A stretch of 64,000 nucleotides of DNA from NCBI GenBank assembly GCA_041392165.1, contig JAWKMN010000006.1, forward strand, positions 62,001 through 126,000, read 5' to 3'. Numbering within the stretch: position 1 is the first letter of the stretch; each line of letters opens with the position of its first letter. The notes beneath the pieces are model-generated. The model was not told the origin of the DNA, made no database searches, and was given only the letters and a program-made list of their open reading frames with translations. Both the position numbers and the translations under genes were made by a program. Shown here piece by piece: positions 55,154-64,000 of the stretch. This DNA is from Arenibacter sp041392165. GTDB lineage: Bacteria; Bacteroidota; Bacteroidia; Flavobacteriales; Flavobacteriaceae.

Positions 55154-56662
55154 TTACGCTTCGGCAAGCATTTTCTCTCCAGCTTCAATAGCTTCCTCTA
55201 TAGTCCCTTTAAGGTTAAAGGCCGATTCTGGAAGATGATCCAACTCCCCATCCATAATCATATTAAATCCTTTTATAGTTTCCTTAATATCTACCAAGAC
55301 CCCTGGGATACCTGTAAATTGCTCCGCCACGTGGAACGGCTGGGAAAGGAAACGTTGTACACGTCTTGCCCTGCCCACGGCCAATTTATCCTCTTCGGAT
55401 AATTCTTCCATCCCCAAGATGGCAATAATATCCTGAAGTTCCTTATACCGTTGCAATAACTCCTTTACCCTTTGGGCACAGGCGTAATGATCCTTACCTA
55501 AAATTTCGGCAGTCAAAATTCTTGAAGTGGAATCCAATGGATCTACCGCTGGATAAATACCCAATTCCGCAATCTTACGGGACAATACCGTAGTGGCGTC
55601 CAGGTGGGCAAATGTAGTTGCCGGAGCTGGATCCGTTAAATCGTCCGCAGGTACGTAAACTGCCTGAACCGAAGTAATGGAACCTCTTTTGGTAGATGTA
55701 ATACGCTCCTGCATAGCCCCCATCTCCGTGGCCAAGGTTGGCTGATAACCTACCGCTGATGGCATACGTCCCAAAAGGGCCGATACCTCGGAACCTGCCT
55801 GTGTAAAACGGAATATATTGTCCACAAAGAAAAGAACGTCCTTACCTTGACCCTCACCTGCACCGTCACGGAAATATTCCGCAATGGTCAATCCGGACAA
55901 GGCCACACGTGCACGGGCTCCGGGAGGTTCGTTCATTTGTCCAAAAACGAATGTCGCCTTGGAATCCTTCATCACTTTTTTATCTACTTTGGACAAGTCC
56001 CATCCGCCTTCTTCCATAGAATGCAGGAAATCATCCCCATACTTTATAATACCGGACTCCAACATCTCACGAAGCAAATCGTTCCCTTCACGGGTACGCT
56101 CCCCTACTCCGGCAAATACCGAAAGTCCACCATGTCCTTTTGCAATATTGTTGATCAATTCCTGGATAAGTACAGTTTTACCAACACCTGCACCTCCAAA
56201 TAAACCGATCTTACCTCCTTTTGCATAAGGCTCAATTAAGTCGATCACCTTGATTCCGGTAAACAAGACCTCCGTAGAAGTTGATAAATCCTCAAATTTA
56301 GGTGCATCCCTGTGAATTGGAAGACCGTCTTTGCCAGCTTTGGGCAAATCTCCAAGTCCATCAATGGCATCTCCAATTACATTAAATAGACGGCCATAAA
56401 CATCGTCCCCTATGGGCATCTGGATGGCACTTCCTGTTGCTTCAACGGCAACTCCCCTACTTAATCCATCCGTTGAATCCATAGAAATGGTCCTGACCGT
56501 ATTTTCACCTACGTGGGACTGTACTTCCAAAATCAACTTGGAACCATCTTTATTAATGATTTCCAAAGAATCGTATATCTTGGGAAGGTCCGTTCCGGAC
56601 TGAAATTCAACATCAACTACCGGGCCGATGATCTGGGAAACTTTACCTGTAACTTTAGACAT
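55154..56662 (-). CDS. atpD: ATP synthase F1 beta subunit
   Basis: The 502-residue catalytic subunit has the Walker A GGAGVGKT, DELSEEDKL C-terminus (EELSEEDKLAVGRARR), the catalytic GERTREGNDL and the ALLGRMPSAVGYQPTLA segment. It hydrolyses or makes ATP at the alpha-beta interface of F1. Other F1Fo subunits are not here, and atpDC is often separate from the rest in Bacteroidota. Length and motifs are normal. Confidence 0.98.
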   Translation of the reverse strand: MSKVTGKVSQIIGPVVDVEFQSGTDLPKIYDSLEIINKDGSKLILEVQSHVGENTVRTISMDSTDGLSRGVAVEATGSAIQMPIGDDVYGRLFNVIGDAIDGLGDLPKAGKDGLPIHRDAPKFEDLSTSTEVLFTGIKVIDLIEPYAKGGKIGLFGGAGVGKTVLIQELINNIAKGHGGLSVFAGVGERTREGNDLLREMLESGIIKYGDDFLHSMEEGGWDLSKVDKKVMKDSKATFVFGQMNEPPGARARVALSGLTIAEYFRDGAGEGQGKDVLFFVDNIFRFTQAGSEVSALLGRMPSAVGYQPTLATEMGAMQERITSTKRGSITSVQAVYVPADDLTDPAPATTFAHLDATTVLSRKIAELGIYPAVDPLDSTSRILTAEILGKDHYACAQRVKELLQRYKELQDIIAILGMEELSEEDKLAVGRARRVQRFLSQPFHVAEQFTGIPGVLVDIKETIKGFNMIMDGELDHLPESAFNLKGTIEEAIEAGEKMLAEA

Positions 56663-56791
56663 TACTTGAGTATTTACGTTTTACTGTTATCTTTAAAATA
56701 AAAACAGCGCGACATATCGCTTTGTTTTTAAGGCTGCAAAGATATGTTTTCCATCTTAAATTGGAAACTACTTTTTCCTTTTTTTACCAAG

Positions 56792-56824
56792 AAAAATGGC
56801 GTCCAAAAAATTGACGCCATTTTT
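56792..56824 (-). terminator. Terminator after the TonB-dependent receptor gene
   Basis: Arms AAAAATGGCGTC and GACGCCATTTTT with a 9-base loop lie 32 bp after the receptor stop. The minus strand ends in TTTTTC. Confidence 0.85.
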
Positions 56825-56855
56825 AATTACATTCCATACTTTATATTATAACAAG

Positions 56856-59666
56856 TTATGGGTTAATGGTCCAGGAAACATAATATTGGGAACCAATATA
56901 TCCGGTACCAAAGGCCGTATAATACTCATCACCCAAGACATTGGAGGCCCCTAGTTTAAATGCCGATTTTATGCTTGGGGCGTTGTAGCTTACTTGCGCA
57001 TCCACAACGTGGTAGGCAGGAATCTGTCCATTACCAAAAGTTGCTTCCCATAAATAGGTGTCGCTCCATCTCCAGGCCACATTGAACCCAAAATTCTTGA
57101 ATAGGGCCGTATTTCCAAAACTAGCCTTTACCTTATGTTCCGGGGTATTAAAACTTGTCATAAAATCAGGGTCGTCCGCCCGATCAAAGTCCAATTTAGC
57201 ATAGGTATAATTCATTCCAAGGTCATAGTTGCCCCAAATTTTCATATCAACACCAAGAGCGGCCCCATAGGAATTTACTTTGGCATCCGTATTGGTATAG
57301 GACTGGTAACCTTGATAATCCCCACTTCCCAAAGCCACTATAGCCGCAGGTAACGTACCTCCCGGGGTAGGAACGGTCTGCGTAAGCTGAACGTCTCCAT
57401 AAAAAGGCACTACGACATTTTGACCGGCCAAGAAATCCTTATATGCGTTATAATAGGCACTAACATCCAAGGTCACCTTGTTCAATTTGCCCCGATAACC
57501 AAGCTCATAGGAAGTTACCTGTTCCGGTTTCACAAAGTCCGGATTGGCAATGACCAAGTCCGCTGGATTTCTACTGGCGGCAAAGGCCATGGCCGAACTT
57601 GCCGTAAAAGAGTTATTGTAAATCCCTTCTCCACTAAAATCGATGGTCGGACTACCAATTATGGCCGTTCCGGTGGGACTTAAATCAAAAGGCCTAACAT
57701 CCCTGGCCGGGTTATCCGGAGCACTGCCCACCAATATACCTCTACCCGCATTAAGCCCAATGTACAGATCCTGTGTAGTAGGATTTCTAAATCCGGTCTG
57801 GTAGGATGCCCTTAAGTTGTGGTTGCCACTTTCACCGGCCGTGTACCCCAAAGATACCCTTGGCGAAAAGAATCCATCGAACAATTCGGATTTGTCATAA
57901 CGCAAGGAAGCTGTAAGCTTTAAACGATCATCCTCCATAAACTCCTTTTGCACCTGGCTATAAAGGCCGTATTCAGAATAGCTAATAGGTCCGTCAGCAT
58001 CTGTATATATTGTTCCGAAAGAATTTAATCGATACTGCCTATAGGATCCACCCAACTGAATTTCGGCAAAATCTATCAAATGACTTAAATTATAATTGGC
58101 ATCGGCATGATAGAATTTGGAATTATCCTGAAACTTGGAACCCTTTGTTAGATCCGGATCGTTGGTTACCCTATTGAATGCACTTTCAAATTCGGGAGTC
58201 CCCGGAAGGTAACGTCCCGTATCGGCGGCCTGTCTGGCCAAAAGATGCGCTTGTTCGGCAGGAACATTTTGGGATACGGCACCTACATAGGTCCCCACGT
58301 ACTGTCCAAACCACGTAGCGTTATCCTTCCATAAACTATTAATATTTACCCCGGTAAAGACCATATCATAGGAATCTCCGGCCTTATCTTCATTAAAATA
58401 CCCCCTAACAAAGAAATGATCATTTCTAATTTCCAATTTATGCTGCTGCATAAAAAAGCCATTAATGTTATACCTATTCGTTCCTTGATAAATGGTATTT
58501 CCCTTCCCCACTTTTCCAACGTAGGCTATTTCAAGATCGTTGGCAAAAGGACGATAATAGAGGCCCCAATCCGCCTTGATACTTTCCGCCTTATAATCGG
58601 TTAGATCCCCCTCATTGTACCCGGTCCTGCTTATTACCTGGGAAGGAATCAACGGAACCGCAGCAGGATTTAAAAGACCAGCGCCAACCAATGCCGCTGC
58701 TACCACCTGCATGTTTTCCGAAGCCTCGTCACCATACACATTTATGCCATCATAATCGGTCGAGGCCCTGGTGGCTCCACCACCTACCTTGCCCATTTCA
58801 TTGTTTGCCGCCCAGTCCGTTCCCCTTAAAACGGAAAAATTGACTTTCCCGGCAAACTTGTCACTGAACTTATGGGCCGCCCGAATACCAAAATCGGTAT
58901 AGGCATTATCGCCGGCCGCCTCCTGTGAAGTAATTCCTCTTTTGACATAGGCACTTATGCCCGAATAGTCAAAAGGGTTTTTACTTCGCATAAAAAGTAT
59001 TCCATTAAAGGCATTTGCCCCATACAGGGCGGAAGATGCCCCTGGAAGCAACTCAACGCTGAGCACATCAGTCTCTGGCATCCCGATAAGGTTGCCCATA
59101 GGGAAGTTAAGGGCCGGGGTGGAGTTATCCATACCATCTACCAACTGCATAAAACGCGTGTTGGCGAAAGTGGCAAAGCCCCTTGTATTAATTGCCTTGA
59201 ATGTTAAGCTATTGGTATTGATGTCCACTCCCTTTAAATTTTCCAAACCGTCATAGAAATCGACCGAGGCCGTATTCTGGATGTCCCTAAGTCCAAACCT
59301 TTCTACGGTAACAGGGGACTCAAATATACGTTCCGGGGTCCTGGAAGCCGAGATGACCACCTCGTCCAAATTGGTCTGCTCCTCGTTTAAGATAACCGAA
59401 ACGGTTTGATCGTTTTGGGCGATACCTACCGTAGAAGCTACATAACCAATACTGCTAACACTTAAGGTAAAGGGGGGATTTTCACTGGTGTTCAATAAAA
59501 AATTCCCATCAAAATCGGTTACTGTTCCAATGGCTTTCCCAACAATTACAATATTGGCCCCGGGTACGGGATCATTATTTTGGTCCACCACATTCCCTTT
59601 AATAGTCGTTTGTGAATACGCCAACATCCCAAACATGAAAAAGAATAATAGAAGAATTGATCTCAT
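56856..59666 (-). CDS. TonB-dependent outer-membrane receptor
   Basis: I start at ATG 59666 (MRSILLLFFFMFGMLAYSQT), a clean signal peptide; the longer ORF begins in untranslated sequence. The ~936-residue product has a carboxypeptidase-regulatory-like domain (IKGNVVDQNNDPVPGANIVI), a TonB box and plug (LDEVVISASRTPERIFESPV, NAFNGILFMRSKNPFD) and a barrel ending in YVSWTINP. It lacks a SusD partner, so it is a classic receptor, for example for siderophore, vitamin or peptide; the ligand is unknown. Confidence 0.93.
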   Translation of the reverse strand: MRSILLLFFFMFGMLAYSQTTIKGNVVDQNNDPVPGANIVIVGKAIGTVTDFDGNFLLNTSENPPFTLSVSSIGYVASTVGIAQNDQTVSVILNEEQTNLDEVVISASRTPERIFESPVTVERFGLRDIQNTASVDFYDGLENLKGVDINTNSLTFKAINTRGFATFANTRFMQLVDGMDNSTPALNFPMGNLIGMPETDVLSVELLPGASSALYGANAFNGILFMRSKNPFDYSGISAYVKRGITSQEAAGDNAYTDFGIRAAHKFSDKFAGKVNFSVLRGTDWAANNEMGKVGGGATRASTDYDGINVYGDEASENMQVVAAALVGAGLLNPAAVPLIPSQVISRTGYNEGDLTDYKAESIKADWGLYYRPFANDLEIAYVGKVGKGNTIYQGTNRYNINGFFMQQHKLEIRNDHFFVRGYFNEDKAGDSYDMVFTGVNINSLWKDNATWFGQYVGTYVGAVSQNVPAEQAHLLARQAADTGRYLPGTPEFESAFNRVTNDPDLTKGSKFQDNSKFYHADANYNLSHLIDFAEIQLGGSYRQYRLNSFGTIYTDADGPISYSEYGLYSQVQKEFMEDDRLKLTASLRYDKSELFDGFFSPRVSLGYTAGESGNHNLRASYQTGFRNPTTQDLYIGLNAGRGILVGSAPDNPARDVRPFDLSPTGTAIIGSPTIDFSGEGIYNNSFTASSAMAFAASRNPADLVIANPDFVKPEQVTSYELGYRGKLNKVTLDVSAYYNAYKDFLAGQNVVVPFYGDVQLTQTVPTPGGTLPAAIVALGSGDYQGYQSYTNTDAKVNSYGAALGVDMKIWGNYDLGMNYTYAKLDFDRADDPDFMTSFNTPEHKVKASFGNTALFKNFGFNVAWRWSDTYLWEATFGNGQIPAYHVVDAQVSYNAPSIKSAFKLGASNVLGDEYYTAFGTGYIGSQYYVSWTINP

Positions 59667-59837
59667 AAAAAATTGAGTTAAGTTAGTATTAGATATTGGT
59701 AAAATATCACCAAAGCCAATATACATCTATTTTTGAATTGACAATAGAAAAATTAAATAAATTATGCATGCATAGTATTTTTTGTTCAAAATTTAACAGT
59801 TATATGTGTAAATCTGATAAAAAAATAGGCTATAAAA

Positions 59838-59891
59838 AATCATATCCATAAATGACATCCCTTTTTTGGGACACCATTTATGGATATGATT
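59838..59891 (-). terminator. Strong terminator of glmS
   Basis: The 17-bp perfect arms AATCATATCCATAAATG and CATTTATGGATATGATT, with a smaller inner stem (ATCCC/GGGAC), are followed on the minus strand by TTTTTT. It lies 20 bp after the glmS stop. Confidence 0.9.
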
Positions 59892-59911
59892 GCAATTTTA
59901 TTGGAAGGAAT

Positions 59912-61759
59912 CTATTCCACCGTAACCGATTTGGCCAGGTTACGGGGCTGATCTACATTACAGCCTCTCATTACCGCAATATGATAGGATAATAATTGAA
60001 GAGGAATAGTGGTCAATAAGGGGGTCAGGCTCTCCAGGGTTTCCGGAATTTCTATGACATGGTCCGCCAAAAGCCTTACCTGCTCGTCACCTTCGGTAAC
60101 CACTGCGATAATTTTGCCCTTACGGGATTTTATCTCTTGTATATTGCTCACCACTTTCTCATAATGCCCTTTATTAGTAGCTATGACCACCACCGGCATA
60201 TGTTCATCTATAAGGGCAATTGGCCCGTGCTTCATTTCCGCCGCGGGATAGCCCTCTGCATGTATATAACTAATTTCCTTTAATTTCAATGCCCCTTCCA
60301 AAGCCACCGGAAAGTTATAGCCCCTTCCCAAGTACAGGCAGTTGGTAGAATCCTTATAGACGTTGGATATTATTTCCACCAACGGGTTGGAAAGCAGGGC
60401 CTTTTCCACTTTGGAGGGAATATTCTCCAATTCCGTTAGGTGCTCATGGAAACGGGTTTTATTAAAAATCCCTTTTTCCTTGGCCAATTTTAAGGCCAAT
60501 AGGGTCAATACCGTTATTTGTGTTGTAAAGGCCTTGGTCGAGGCCACTCCTATTTCCGGACCGGCGTGGGTATAGGCCCCAGCATCCGTTTCCCTGGCTA
60601 TGGAAGAACCTACCACATTACATACCCCAAAGACAAAGGCCCCCTTTTCCTTGGCCAATTTAATGGCCGCCAAGGTATCTGCCGTTTCCCCGGATTGGGA
60701 AATGGCAATAAGTACGTCCTTATCCGTAATAACGGGGTTTCTATAACGGAACTCCGAAGCGTATTCCACTTCTACCGGAATCCGGGCCAAATCCTCAAAA
60801 ATATACTCTGCCACCAATCCAGCGTGCCAGGAAGTACCACAAGCCACAATTATAATACGGTTGGCATTCAGGAACTTTTCCAGGTTATCATCTATCCCTG
60901 CCATTTTAATTATCCCTTCCCTGGCCAACAGACGCCCGCGATAGGTATCCAAAATGGCCCTTGGCTGTTCGTAGATCTCCTTTAGCATAAAGTGGTCAAA
61001 ACCACCCTTTTCGATCTCCTCAAGATTCAGTGCCAACTCCTGGATGGAAGGGTAGGCAATGGCATCGTCCTTTATTTTTCTTAATTTAATTTCCTTCCCC
61101 AATCTAATGACCGCCATTTCCCCATCTTCCAAATAAATGGCGTTGTTGGTGAATTCTATAAAAGGTGAGGCATCGGAAGCTACAAAAAATTCGTTCTCCC
61201 CTACCCCAATAGCCAACGGACTCCCCAATTTGGCCACTACTATTTCATCTGGTTTTTGCTTATCAAAAACGGCTATGGCATACGCCCCGACCACCTCGTT
61301 CAAAGCAATTTGAACCGCTTTTCCAAGTTTAACGCCCTCTTTTTGCTTCACTTCCTCTATAAGGTTTACCAATACTTCCGTATCGGTTTCCGAAGAAAAA
61401 GTATAGCCCCTTTTGGTCAATTCCTTCTTTACAGCATCATAATTCTCTATAATCCCATTATGAATAATTACCAAATCTCCGGAATTGGAATAATGCGGAT
61501 GCGAATTAACATCGTTCGGCACACCGTGTGTGGCCCATCTTGTATGGCCTATTCCCAACTTCCCTTCCAAGGAAATGGTACTTTTTGCCCTATTATTTAA
61601 ATCCTCCACCTTCCCTTTGGTCTTGGATAAATTTATTTCTTCGCCATCATACAGGGCAATGCCCGCACTGTCATACCCCCTATACTCCAAACGCTGAAGT
61701 CCTTTTATAATAATGGGATAGGCATCCCTATGCCCAATATATCCTACAATTCCACACAT
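59912..61759 (-). CDS. glmS: Glutamine-fructose-6-phosphate aminotransferase
   Basis: The 615-residue protein starts MCGIVGYIGHRDAYPII, with catalytic Cys2 of the N-terminal nucleophile glutaminase. GHTRWATHG and two SIS domains (ACGTSWHAGLVAEY, GRGYNFPVALEGALKLKEIS) follow. It makes glucosamine-6-phosphate for peptidoglycan and lipid A. Length is normal. It follows a DUF4270 gene in the same direction but is separated by a terminator. Confidence 0.98.
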   Translation of the reverse strand: MCGIVGYIGHRDAYPIIIKGLQRLEYRGYDSAGIALYDGEEINLSKTKGKVEDLNNRAKSTISLEGKLGIGHTRWATHGVPNDVNSHPHYSNSGDLVIIHNGIIENYDAVKKELTKRGYTFSSETDTEVLVNLIEEVKQKEGVKLGKAVQIALNEVVGAYAIAVFDKQKPDEIVVAKLGSPLAIGVGENEFFVASDASPFIEFTNNAIYLEDGEMAVIRLGKEIKLRKIKDDAIAYPSIQELALNLEEIEKGGFDHFMLKEIYEQPRAILDTYRGRLLAREGIIKMAGIDDNLEKFLNANRIIIVACGTSWHAGLVAEYIFEDLARIPVEVEYASEFRYRNPVITDKDVLIAISQSGETADTLAAIKLAKEKGAFVFGVCNVVGSSIARETDAGAYTHAGPEIGVASTKAFTTQITVLTLLALKLAKEKGIFNKTRFHEHLTELENIPSKVEKALLSNPLVEIISNVYKDSTNCLYLGRGYNFPVALEGALKLKEISYIHAEGYPAAEMKHGPIALIDEHMPVVVIATNKGHYEKVVSNIQEIKSRKGKIIAVVTEGDEQVRLLADHVIEIPETLESLTPLLTTIPLQLLSYHIAVMRGCNVDQPRNLAKSVTVE

Positions 61760-61790
61760 AATCTTATCGTTTAATGGTTAAGTAACCAAC

Positions 61791-61838
61791 AAAAGGTTTC
61801 ATATAACAAATTTAACTCCTTGTTATTTAAAACCTTTT
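61791..61838 (-). terminator. Terminator between DUF4270 and glmS
   Basis: AAAAGGTTT and AAACCTTTT, with an inner ATAACAA/TTGTTAT stem, form a long hairpin 52 bp after the DUF4270 stop. The minus strand ends in TTTTGTTG. Confidence 0.65.
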
Positions 61839-61889
61839 ATCTTTTAGTTAATCAACGTAAAAATACTATAAGTGGTATTTTTCCGGCCT

Positions 61890-63728
61890 TTAATTTGCCT
61901 TGGTATAGAAAATTTCGAGTTTTAATTTTTTCCCCTCCTGCCCACTGGGCAAATTATCACTACCGTAGAGCACTGTCCCAAAAGGATTTATAGCGGACAT
62001 AACGGGAACCACCCCTTCCGTAGTATTGGCCAGCATGGCCTTTCCTGCAGAAGTAACCCTGATATCGGAAGTCAAGGTAAGATTTAAGGTGGCATTGGTA
62101 GAATCCCTTACTATAATGTCGTTGATATAATTGGTAATCTTAATTTTATAGTGCTGTCCTTTACCGCTTTCCTTATATAAATTTCCGTCATAATTCGTAA
62201 AATTACCCGCGTTATAGTCCTCCTCCGATTCCAGAAATTGATTGTAGACCGGTGCATTGGTATTGTCCTTGAACAAATACAATTTTGAAGGTTCCATAAG
62301 GGTACCTGCCGCATCCAAGGAATTTCTATCCACGTAAAAAACCAAATTGGCCTCGTTTATTATCCAGTTCTTGGCCTTGATCTGATTTATAATTTCAGTA
62401 CCGTTCACCTCATCAAAAAGCTTGATCTGTGCAAAACTCCCGGCCCCGCCCTTCAAATAAATTTTTGAAGCGTTTGACCCATTGTCCAAACCATTGACAA
62501 TTTCAGCAGGATAGGCCTCATTAATAAAAGTATTCACCGCATTGCCTACTATGCTTCCAGAGTTACTATCCCTTCTGGTGAAATACAGGACAAATTCCCT
62601 CTCATTTTGAATAATGGTTGCATCGGCCGAACTGGTTACCCTATCGTAATTATATTTAATGGTGATATTCCCCTGTGTGATGTCCAACAACAACAAAACA
62701 TCGTCCGGAATGGACATATGGACGCCTCTAAAAAATTCAGCAAAATTGGCCTGACTCAGCAATTCGGACGCGCCTTCTTTGTCCAAAATATTCTCTTGAA
62801 AAAATGCTTTGTTCAAGCTTACCCGAATACCAGGGGCAATCCTGGTCGGTGCTTCCTCGGATTCGTCCACATCTTCCGTTTCGGGATCGTCTTCCTTAAA
62901 GATCAATTGCTCCACATTACTGACCTGGACAGTTCCTTCAAATAAAACATCCGATACAAAGCTTGGAGAAAATTGTTGGGACGAATAATATTGCTGGGCC
63001 TCCTGAAAATTGGTATTCGGATCCAGGTCCCTTAAGAAATACGTGGACCGTTCCACCTTAAAATTAAAGGATTCCGGAATTTGCCCATTAACATCAAAAA
63101 TACTATCCAGATCATATTTTACGGGAAACCTGTTTACAGCGGTATCATCGTCCAAATTGTCATTGGTCCCATCCCCATCCGTATCCTTATTTAATGGATC
63201 GGTGCCCAAGGCCTTTTCCTGAACATCGGTTAAGGTATCCCCATCGCTATCACTGTTAGGGTCTTCGGGATCGACATCAAACTCGTCCGCAACACCATCC
63301 AGGTCCCTATCCCCTTTGGGGTTGGTCAAAAAAGGAATGAACAATATCACTTCTTCCACCGTCTCGTTCTCCTTAATCGTCAAAGTACTGGAATCCGTAT
63401 CGGCCGTTTCTTCCACTTTGGCGGAATAGCTCCCAAAGGTAGGATTGCTTGAAGACAATTGCAGCTGAGTGGTTATACTGGCTTCCGTTTTTCCATATAC
63501 AGGATCTATGTAATTCCCAATTTGATATACCGGCAATTTATTGGTCCTGACCGCTTCTATTTTTTTATTATAGGCAAATACATCATAAACCGCCTTGCCG
63601 GCCGTAAATGGCTCACCTCCTACCACGCCACTGCCCACGGTAGTCAAATCCTCCTCACAGGACCCCAAGACCGCAACAAGGAACACACCTACAACAGTAG
63701 GCAATTTTAATCTGTTCAGTAAATTCAT
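61890..63728 (-). CDS. DUF4270 lipoprotein with calcium-binding repeats
   Basis: The 612-residue protein has a lipoprotein signal (lipobox V-L-G-S-C) and the DUF4270 start TVGSGVVGGEPFTAGKAVYDVF. Residues ~145-205 carry thrombospondin type 3-like DxDxDG repeats (DRDLDGVADEFDVDP; NSDSDGDTLTDVQE; DTDGDGTNDNLDDD) that should bind Ca2+. It is an outer-membrane-associated protein of unknown function, conserved between glycogen synthase and glmS in Flavobacteriia. This copy is separated from glmS by 130 bp. Confidence 0.9.
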   Translation of the reverse strand: MNLLNRLKLPTVVGVFLVAVLGSCEEDLTTVGSGVVGGEPFTAGKAVYDVFAYNKKIEAVRTNKLPVYQIGNYIDPVYGKTEASITTQLQLSSSNPTFGSYSAKVEETADTDSSTLTIKENETVEEVILFIPFLTNPKGDRDLDGVADEFDVDPEDPNSDSDGDTLTDVQEKALGTDPLNKDTDGDGTNDNLDDDTAVNRFPVKYDLDSIFDVNGQIPESFNFKVERSTYFLRDLDPNTNFQEAQQYYSSQQFSPSFVSDVLFEGTVQVSNVEQLIFKEDDPETEDVDESEEAPTRIAPGIRVSLNKAFFQENILDKEGASELLSQANFAEFFRGVHMSIPDDVLLLLDITQGNITIKYNYDRVTSSADATIIQNEREFVLYFTRRDSNSGSIVGNAVNTFINEAYPAEIVNGLDNGSNASKIYLKGGAGSFAQIKLFDEVNGTEIINQIKAKNWIINEANLVFYVDRNSLDAAGTLMEPSKLYLFKDNTNAPVYNQFLESEEDYNAGNFTNYDGNLYKESGKGQHYKIKITNYINDIIVRDSTNATLNLTLTSDIRVTSAGKAMLANTTEGVVPVMSAINPFGTVLYGSDNLPSGQEGKKLKLEIFYTKAN

Positions 63729-63733
63729 TTAGA

Positions 63734-64000
63734 TTATTTTAATACTTTGGTGTTATAAAAATTCATGTAAGCCTCCTCAAACTCCTGCAAAGGAAAAAAT
63801 GGCAAAACAGGTTTTTCAAGCTTGGATATGTAGTCTTCCAATTCAGCTGGAATATCTTTTGCGGCTAAAATAACAGCATCGGCATAATCCACAGCAACCT
63901 TTAACAAATTATTATAATTGGGAACTTCAAGCGCTGCTACACTCTCTTCGGGAACACCGTCGAAGGCAATCTTTTTAATAAGGTCCTTGTCCAAGGTGCC
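63734..64000 (-). CDS. glgA: C-terminus of glycogen synthase (partial)
   Basis: The last 89 codons of a minus-strand gene run off the window end. The reading GTLDKDLIKKIAFDGVPEES and the ending FYNTKVLK match flavobacterial glycogen/starch synthase (GT5-type) C-termini. Its place just before DUF4270 and glmS is the common flavobacterial order. The catalytic motifs lie beyond the window, so the call rests on this short segment and context. Confidence 0.72.
   Translation of the reverse strand, partial: GTLDKDLIKKIAFDGVPEESVAALEVPNYNNLLKVAVDYADAVILAAKDIPAELEDYISKLEKPVLPFFPLQEFEEAYMNFYNTKVLK

Noticed and set aside
61760..61890. glmS ribozyme or riboswitch upstream of glmS
   Set aside because: The hairpin here has terminator form, and no ribozyme core elements are visible.

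Overview
The window is chromosomal DNA of a Bacteroidota, almost certainly a (probably marine) Flavobacteriaceae. The signs are two SusC/SusD loci, FecR with an ECF sigma factor, DUF4270 beside glmS, a DnaE with a fused N-terminal exonuclease, a short F1 epsilon subunit, promoter matches to TTTG-N-TAnnTTTG, and no Shine-Dalgarno bias. Genus cannot be set from what is visible.

Region 1 (1-10.4 kb) is an AT-rich accessory island ending beside a tRNA-Asp. It holds a type I restriction-modification operon on the minus strand: hsdM with a one-base frame change at an A-run, hsdS with two target domains, and a Schlafen/AlbA_2 gene running off the edge. hsdR is not in the window. Next is an overlapping two-gene unit: a GHKL-fold ATPase followed by a 761-residue protein with two phosphoribosyltransferase-like segments. 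I cannot match this pair to a named system, and it is the best candidate here for an undescribed one. An excisionase-like HTH gene and an OLD-family ATPase/TOPRIM nuclease follow on the plus strand.

Region 2 (10.4-22.6 kb) is mostly housekeeping: DUF58, thioredoxin, DnaE, ribosomal protein S16, RimM, a small lipoprotein, a decayed SET-domain gene, a TrmN6-like methyltransferase, an acyl-CoA dehydrogenase and an ECF sigma factor. Two copies of a ~100 bp repeat lie in inverted orientation around the last three genes.

Region 3 (22.7-33.3 kb) carries a FecR-SusC-SusD nutrient locus with a possible antisense RNA at the SusC leader, a haem-binding-domain protein, a thioredoxin-fold lipoprotein and a carbon-nitrogen hydrolase bracketed by direct repeats. 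Region 4 (33.4-38.1 kb) is a biotin cluster (bioF, DUF2007-like, bioD, bioA, ketoacyl synthase); the synthase has an in-frame stop.

Region 5 (38.3-50.3 kb) has a secreted beta-helix protein, then a STAS-like protein, a PAS-AraC regulator, a MauE-like membrane protein and a small secreted DUF6520-like protein. Facing these are an M16 peptidase, a frameshifted SusD and a SusC. I read this as a possible peptide or small-protein handling locus. Region 6 (51.1-54.7 kb) has an XRE regulator, a sulfatase, an ABM monooxygenase and a secreted Gfo/Idh/MocA oxidoreductase. Region 7 (54.8-64 kb) is core: atpC, atpD, a TonB-dependent receptor, glmS, a DUF4270 lipoprotein and the end of a glycogen synthase gene.

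Three otherwise well-conserved genes (hsdM, the ketoacyl synthase, the second susD) each carry one disabling change. That may be real decay or phase variation, or consensus error. Coordinates and motifs were read by eye; no homology search was run.
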